Positions 58,301-64,000 of a stretch of 64,000 nucleotides of DNA are shown one piece after another. The notes under the pieces are model-generated. The model ran no database searches and was not told where the DNA came from. It was given only the letters and a program-made list of their open reading frames with translations. A program made the position numbers and the translations under genes. Each line of letters begins with the position of its first letter. The stretch's first letter is position 1. The DNA comes from Strigamia acuminata (lineage: Eukaryota; Arthropoda; Chilopoda; Geophilomorpha; Linotaeniidae), in assembly GCA_949358305.1 (NCBI GenBank), contig OX442315.1:18750427-18814426 (forward strand), written 5' to 3'.

Positions 58301-60125
58301 AAGCAAAAGATAATGATGACCGAAGATTTCCATCGATTTTTTAACAAAACTTCGCGCATAATAGAACGTGCTTTGTATGAGAATTTCGATATTGCTATTG
58401 ATTATTCTTACTCGGGAGGCGAAGAGCGAGAAGGGTAAAATATTACGATTATTTTGAATTATTTAATTTTAAATTTTACTCATTTTATTTTAGTGATGAT
58501 AAGTGCGGCCTTAAACTCGCACTAAATCGATGTTTTTACGATGAGCGATGGACCAAGTACAGGAGTATTACATGTCTCGATTGGTCGACGCAGGTATTTG
58601 AACGTTTACTCATTTAAATTGCAGTAAAATGATTGGATTTTGTATTTTTTTTTAGTATCCAGAATTACTCGTGGCTTCTTACAACAACAATGAAGATTTT
58701 CCTCATGACCCAGACGGTGTGGTATTAGTGTGGAATATGAAATTCAAAAAAAATACACCCGAGTATATTTTCCATTGTCAGGTAAATAACGATTTGAATA
58801 ATTAAATCATGCATGTAGAGTAAAAGAATTTTTTTTTAAATTTGTAGTCGCCAGTAATGTCTGCTTGTTTTGCTAAATTCCATCCGAACCTCATCGTTGG
58901 TGGAACTTATTCGGGCCAAATAGTGTTATGGGACAACCGAACTCACAAACGAACACCAATTCAGAGAAGCCCACTGTCTACATCAGCCCATACTGTAAAC
59001 TTAAACAAAAACTACTATTTAATTAATTAATTAATTATTGTTGCATATTTTCAGCACCCAGTTTATTGCGTGAAAGTTGTTGGTACTCAAAATGCCCACA
59101 ATTTGATTAGTATTTCTACCGACGGCAAAATGTGCGCTTGGAGTTTAGATATGCTTTCCATGCCACAAGTAAATGATTTTATACGTGAAAACGAAACTAT
59201 CTCGTGTAATTTGGAATTGTTTTCGTTTTTTATTTCCATAGGATAACATGGAATTGCAATATAAACAGTCGAAGGCTGTTGCAGTTACTTGTCTGTCTTT
59301 TCCCGCTGGAGATGTAAATAACTTCGTGGTTGGTAGTGAAGAGGGCACGGTCCATACGGCGTGTCGCCACGGCAGCAAAGCCGGACTTACAGATATATTT
59401 GAAGGTCATCAAGGTCCAGTTACTGGAATTGACACGCACAATGCGCAAGGTCAAGTTGATTTCTCTCATTTATTCCTCACTTCCTCGTTTGATTGGACGA
59501 TTAAACTGTGGAGCCTCAAAGTAAGTTTTGGTTTTTGATTGATGAATTTGAACTGATAGAATTAATTATTTATATTCACTGTTCGTAGGAAACCAAACCG
59601 TTATATTCGTTCGAGGATAATGGCGACTACGTGTATGACGTCTCCTGGTCTCCTATTAATCCCGCCGTGTTTGCCGCTGTTGATGGAATGGGCAGATTGG
59701 ATTTATGGAATTTGAATATCGATACTGAAGTAATTATTTCTAATTGAATAATGTACGTTTAGTTTATTTATTCCGTTGGAAATAGGCACCAACTGCTAGT
59801 GTTGTCGTCGATGGAGCCCCGGCTCTAAATAGAGTGACTTGGGCACAATCGGGTTGCCAAGTTGTTACGGGTGACGATATGGGAAAGGTTTGGGTGTACG
59901 ACGTAGGCGAGGTATTACAGAATTGTTGTAAAATTTAAAAATTTAAATAATCTATTAACATTGTTTTGGGTATTTTAGCAATTGGCGCTTCCACGTAATG
60001 ATGAATGGTCCAAGTTTGCCCAAACGTTACAAGACTTAAAAAATAATCAAGGAGATGAAGATCTTGATGGTGCGAGCTTAACATCTGCTTCTTTGGCGAC
60101 GTTGTCTTCGTCACCTTTACGCTGA
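55318..60125 (+). CDS. DYNC1I: Cytoplasmic dynein 1 intermediate chain
   Basis: Scaffold of the dynein motor, linking heavy chain, light chains and dynactin p150. Constitutive exons: 55318-55416, 55511-55610, 55671-55785, 55853-55971, 58064-58213, 58278-58434, 58494-58593, 58656-58781, 58848-58994, 59055-59168, 59242-59520, 59589-59729, 59786-59911 and 59979-60125. Four cassette exons lie between 55971 and 58064: 56319-56375, 56739-56759, 57218-57262 and 57627-57674. Full inclusion gives 696 aa. The N-terminus is the charged p150-binding helix ([20 protein letters not shown]). [10 protein letters not shown] in the fourth exon is the LC8 light-chain motif. The C-terminal half has WD40 repeats, for example [40 protein letters not shown] and [20 protein letters not shown]. 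It shares a likely promoter with VPS16 and converges with NDUFA4. Confidence 0.96.
56319..56375 (+). CDS. DYNC1I: Dynein intermediate chain cassette exon 1 (57 nt)
   Basis: Acceptor CTTGAG, donor GTGAAA; phase 1 at both ends. Encodes [19 protein letters not shown]. Insect dynein intermediate chains have a similar DWWRPRK segment followed by AH..DYY, which the next cassette supplies (AHPVDYY). Confidence 0.8.
56739..56759 (+). CDS. DYNC1I: Dynein intermediate chain microexon (21 nt)
   Basis: Acceptor TTGCAAG, donor GTAAGT; encodes AHPVDYY, phase 1 at both ends, so skippable without frameshift. Confidence 0.8.
57218..57262 (+). CDS. DYNC1I: Dynein intermediate chain cassette exon 3 (45 nt)
   Basis: Acceptor TTATAG, donor GTAAGA; encodes [15 protein letters not shown], basic and serine-rich and therefore a candidate phosphorylation segment; phase 1 at both ends. 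Confidence 0.7.
57627..57674 (+). CDS. DYNC1I: Dynein intermediate chain cassette exon 4 (48 nt)
   Basis: Acceptor TTTAAG, donor GTATGA; encodes [16 protein letters not shown], the LEWEDEF-like segment conserved in insect chains; phase 1 at both ends. It may be mostly included. Confidence 0.8.
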
Positions 60126-60385
60126 ATTATATTATATGTTGCTTCATTGCAATTCAAAGCTTTATTAAACATGTTTTCTTGAATAAGTGTTTATTTATTC
60201 AATCAACAACTACAAAATCTATATTTTTATAAACAAAATATTGTTTTTTCTTTCTTTTTTAAATTATTCTATGGGTTTAAAGATATGGTCCCATTGCTGG
60301 TTAATTGGTATGATTGATTGTTTGGTCCTCTATTTAATTCTTGGTCCCAAAATGTACATTTTACATCCATCAAAGTTCTTGGAAC

Positions 60386-60826
60386 TTAGAACTTTGGGCG
60401 TGGATCAACATAAGTCTGATTCACGTTGAAAAACTGGAAGTAATTAAGGTTTGGTTATTGTTACATATTTCATTAAATTAATTTAATTTAATTTAATTTA
60501 ACAAGAAAACCAGTTTACTTTGTATTGCTTGGTGGCATATTCCTCGTTTGGGTTCGGATTGTTTTTCTTGTCCCAACTACAAATGAAATTATAGTATTTT
60601 ACATTCTTCCGGTTTCATTTTACAATAAAGTTACCAAACATCGGGGTTTTTAAGAGCCAGTCTGGTTAAATAACCAGCTGCTCCTACAACTCCAGTCCCA
60701 ATGATGACAAAAAGCGGAATGAGCTAAAACAATTTATATAATCAAGTTGAGAGTCGTAAACAAATAAATGTAACTCACCGCCGTATGTCTCTTTAAGCTT
60801 GCGAGCGTTAATCCTTGCATCGGCAT
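60386..60826 (-). CDS. NDUFA4: NDUFA4 (mitochondrial respiratory-chain subunit)
   Basis: Small single-pass inner-membrane protein, now regarded as a subunit of cytochrome c oxidase. Four exons, 60779-60826, 60635-60723, 60519-60576 and 60386-60433, give 80 aa (human 81). The membrane segment is [20 protein letters not shown], followed by [20 protein letters not shown] and [18 protein letters not shown], matching the family's NPDV.WD and QYKF. Two ATGs open the frame (codons 1 and 3); the first was chosen. Start codon lies 278 bp from that of ILF2 on the other strand. The stop lies 260 bp from the convergent dynein stop. Confidence 0.93.
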
Positions 60827-61104
60827 TTTGATTCCGTTTGTTAGCAAATTCGAATTAATATCTTTTATACAGAATTTTCAGGAAAAAGTGTTCTGACGTC
60901 TAAGTCTTCTACGAAGGTTTCTGCCGGAAACGGAAATTGGGAAATAATAAATCATACTTTTTCCGGCAGGGGCTGCTTCAGCTAACCACAGACCCGAGCT
61001 TCGTTTCCTGTTTATTCGTGCTGTTATCGTCTCGTGCTTTTGCCGGTGTTTGCTAGTTGAACTCGAGGTTAAAGAAGAAGAGCAATTATATTCAGTTTAT
61101 CAAA
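60827..61104. promoter_or_regulatory. Bidirectional promoter region NDUFA4 / ILF2
   Basis: 278 bp between opposite start codons, with a GC-richer middle (about 60,900-61,050) carrying short inverted TTCTGCCGGAAA / TTTCCGGCAGG motifs around 60,920-60,970. ETS-like GGAA cores occur there. Function inferred from geometry. Confidence 0.55.
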
Positions 61105-62855
<1,751 letters not shown>

Positions 62856-63036
62856 TTTTAAACATTTTGATTTACATTTATAAAATGTGCAAAATTTTAA
62901 GACATTATTTAAAATAAAATTTTTTTTTTAATGTTAACCACCTAAAAATGAATGTTATAAAATTAACTAATTTTCGCATTTATAAAACAATTTACATAAT
63001 AAATTCAACATTTAGGAAACAAATTTACTCCACATA

Positions 63037-64000
63037 TTATTTCGGTTCTTTATTTCTCTGAATTAGCATTTTGAGGACTAGGTTCGGTGTGAGTTGCATG
63101 TGTGCCAAACGGTCATTGGTCATTGGACTTGTGTCCTTCCCACTGTCAAACCACTCCATGATTGCAGTCTGTTCGTAAGTGAATCCGTCTTAAATAAAAT
63201 ATAAAATATTGAACGAAGCATTTAAAATTGTGGGTTGGTTTGTGTATATACTGGTACGTTAGTAACGCTTTTTACGACGATACCGTAATCACTTAAGAAA
63301 TTATTGATTTAAAGTTTTTACAAGTAAGGAATATATAAAGAAAAAAAAATTAAATATTTAAATTAAAGTGGACAACATGTAACTCGACCAATAAATTGAT
63401 TTTTTTAAAAAAAAAAATAAACTTACCAGCTGCAATTACGGGATCTCGCATTAGTTCGTGCGTTATAGGACAGTGATACTCGTCCGGCAATGACGACAAC
63501 TTGAATGCAGATTTCGCAGTTTGAAAATCAACTGTCACTGCTTGATTCGGTCTTTGGCGCTCGACGGGAACTTTTAAGTAAAGAAAAAAATAAAATAAAA
63601 TAAAAAATAAAAAATATTTTAATAAATAAAATCTAGTCACTGGCAAAAAAGAATTTTTGTTGATTTATTGATTTGAATTTTACACAAATGTAAATGTAAA
63701 ATACAGCAATAGGTTACAAAGTTGTGTTAGTACGACAAAATAGTTAGAAAAATTTAAGACAAATTTTTACGTATTAAACCTCCAAAATAGTTTGAGCAAA
63801 GCTAAGCTAAAATCTTAATTACCTGAGATAGTTTTAGAACCTCGGTGTAATTTCCAAATTATAACTGTTTTGTCATTTGAGCCAGTGGCCAAATATTGAC
63901 CGTCAGATGTAAAAGCGCAACAGGTAACATATCTGTTTTGAAAGACAACCTTTAACTTCAATTTTCATATTTTTATAAAAACATTTATTACCGGGTGTGT
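63037..64000 (-). CDS. WDSUB1: WDSUB1-like WD40/U-box protein, 5' end outside window
   Basis: Putative U-box E3 ubiquitin ligase. Visible exons are 63992-64000 (partial), 63823-63932, 63427-63570 and 63037-63188, in phase. The first complete exon is the end of a WD40 propeller (RYVTCCAFTSDGQYLATGSN, DKTVIIWKLHRGSK). The next two encode the U-box: LSSLPDEYHCPITHELMRDP, VIAADGFTYEQTAIMEWFDS, SPMTNDRLAHMQLTPNLVLK. In vertebrate WDSUB1 a SAM domain sits between propeller and U-box; here the propeller joins a ~28-residue linker directly, and the 252-bp intron between them has no SAM coding sequence. The N-terminal WD repeats lie to the right of the window. Confidence 0.88.

Noticed and set aside
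61057-61104. Upstream in-frame extension of ILF2
   Set aside because: Needs a non-ATG start; the ATG at 61105 gives the family's Arg/Gly N-terminus and expected length.

Overview
The window is nuclear DNA from an animal, most likely an arthropod or a near relative. It is very AT-rich (poly-A/T runs, TAAA, AATTT and CTT microsatellites). Its genes are split by GT-AG introns that are often only 50-60 nt long, yet they encode clearly conserved animal proteins. The dynein intermediate chain carries a linker cassette resembling the one in insect dynein intermediate chains (family knowledge). Presence of SLC34, which dipterans are thought to lack, argues against a fly. The species cannot be named from sequence alone. 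I rebuilt exon models by hand, requiring consensus splice sites, a consistent reading phase and family similarity. Every protein-coding model except the two cut by the window edges closes in frame from ATG to stop. UTRs and transcription starts are not visible, so gene coordinates are CDS spans. Layout by CDS: SMARCE1 (-, 61-5034, 3' end outside); DHFR (+, 5698-6670); IGBP1/alpha4 (-, 6738-8836, with a 552-bp MITE in an intron); FMC1 (+, 8927-9379); SLC34 Na/phosphate cotransporter (-, 10065-13437); AGAP ArfGAP (-, 16890-33309, 16 kb with large 5' introns and at least two first exons); NCBP2AS2-like (-, 33801-34300); FASTKD family (+, 34580-36734); TMBIM4/LFG4 (-, 36927-38221); a 975-bp inverted-repeat element (40462-41436); SLC45 transporter (+, 41481-43547); tRNA-Glu(UUC) (-, 44737-44808); a truncated ATP13A P5B-ATPase pseudogene (+, 45923-47289); an unrecognised 176-aa protein (-, 47295-48168); a repeat-rich stretch with exon-like orphans (48169-50284); VPS16 (-, 50285-55082); cytoplasmic dynein intermediate chain (+, 55318-60125); NDUFA4 (-, 60386-60826); ILF2/NF45 (+, 61105-62855); and a WDSUB1-like U-box protein (-, 63037 to the right edge, 5' end outside). 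The genes are mostly single-copy housekeeping genes (chromatin remodelling, folate metabolism, PP2A control, mitochondria, Golgi/ER, endolysosome, dynein transport, RNA binding) and do not form a pathway. The architecture is the striking part: four start-to-start gene pairs lie only 90-279 bp apart, and most other neighbours converge tail to tail. I see no convincing new molecular system. The best leads are the two TIR elements, the ATPase pseudogene that breaks at its catalytic motif and ends 5 bp before the neighbouring stop codon, the four skippable dynein cassettes, the intron-like coding insert and GC-AG intron in VPS16, the palindromic repeat blocks in a VPS16 intron, and a GC-rich motif present three times in AGAP 5' introns.
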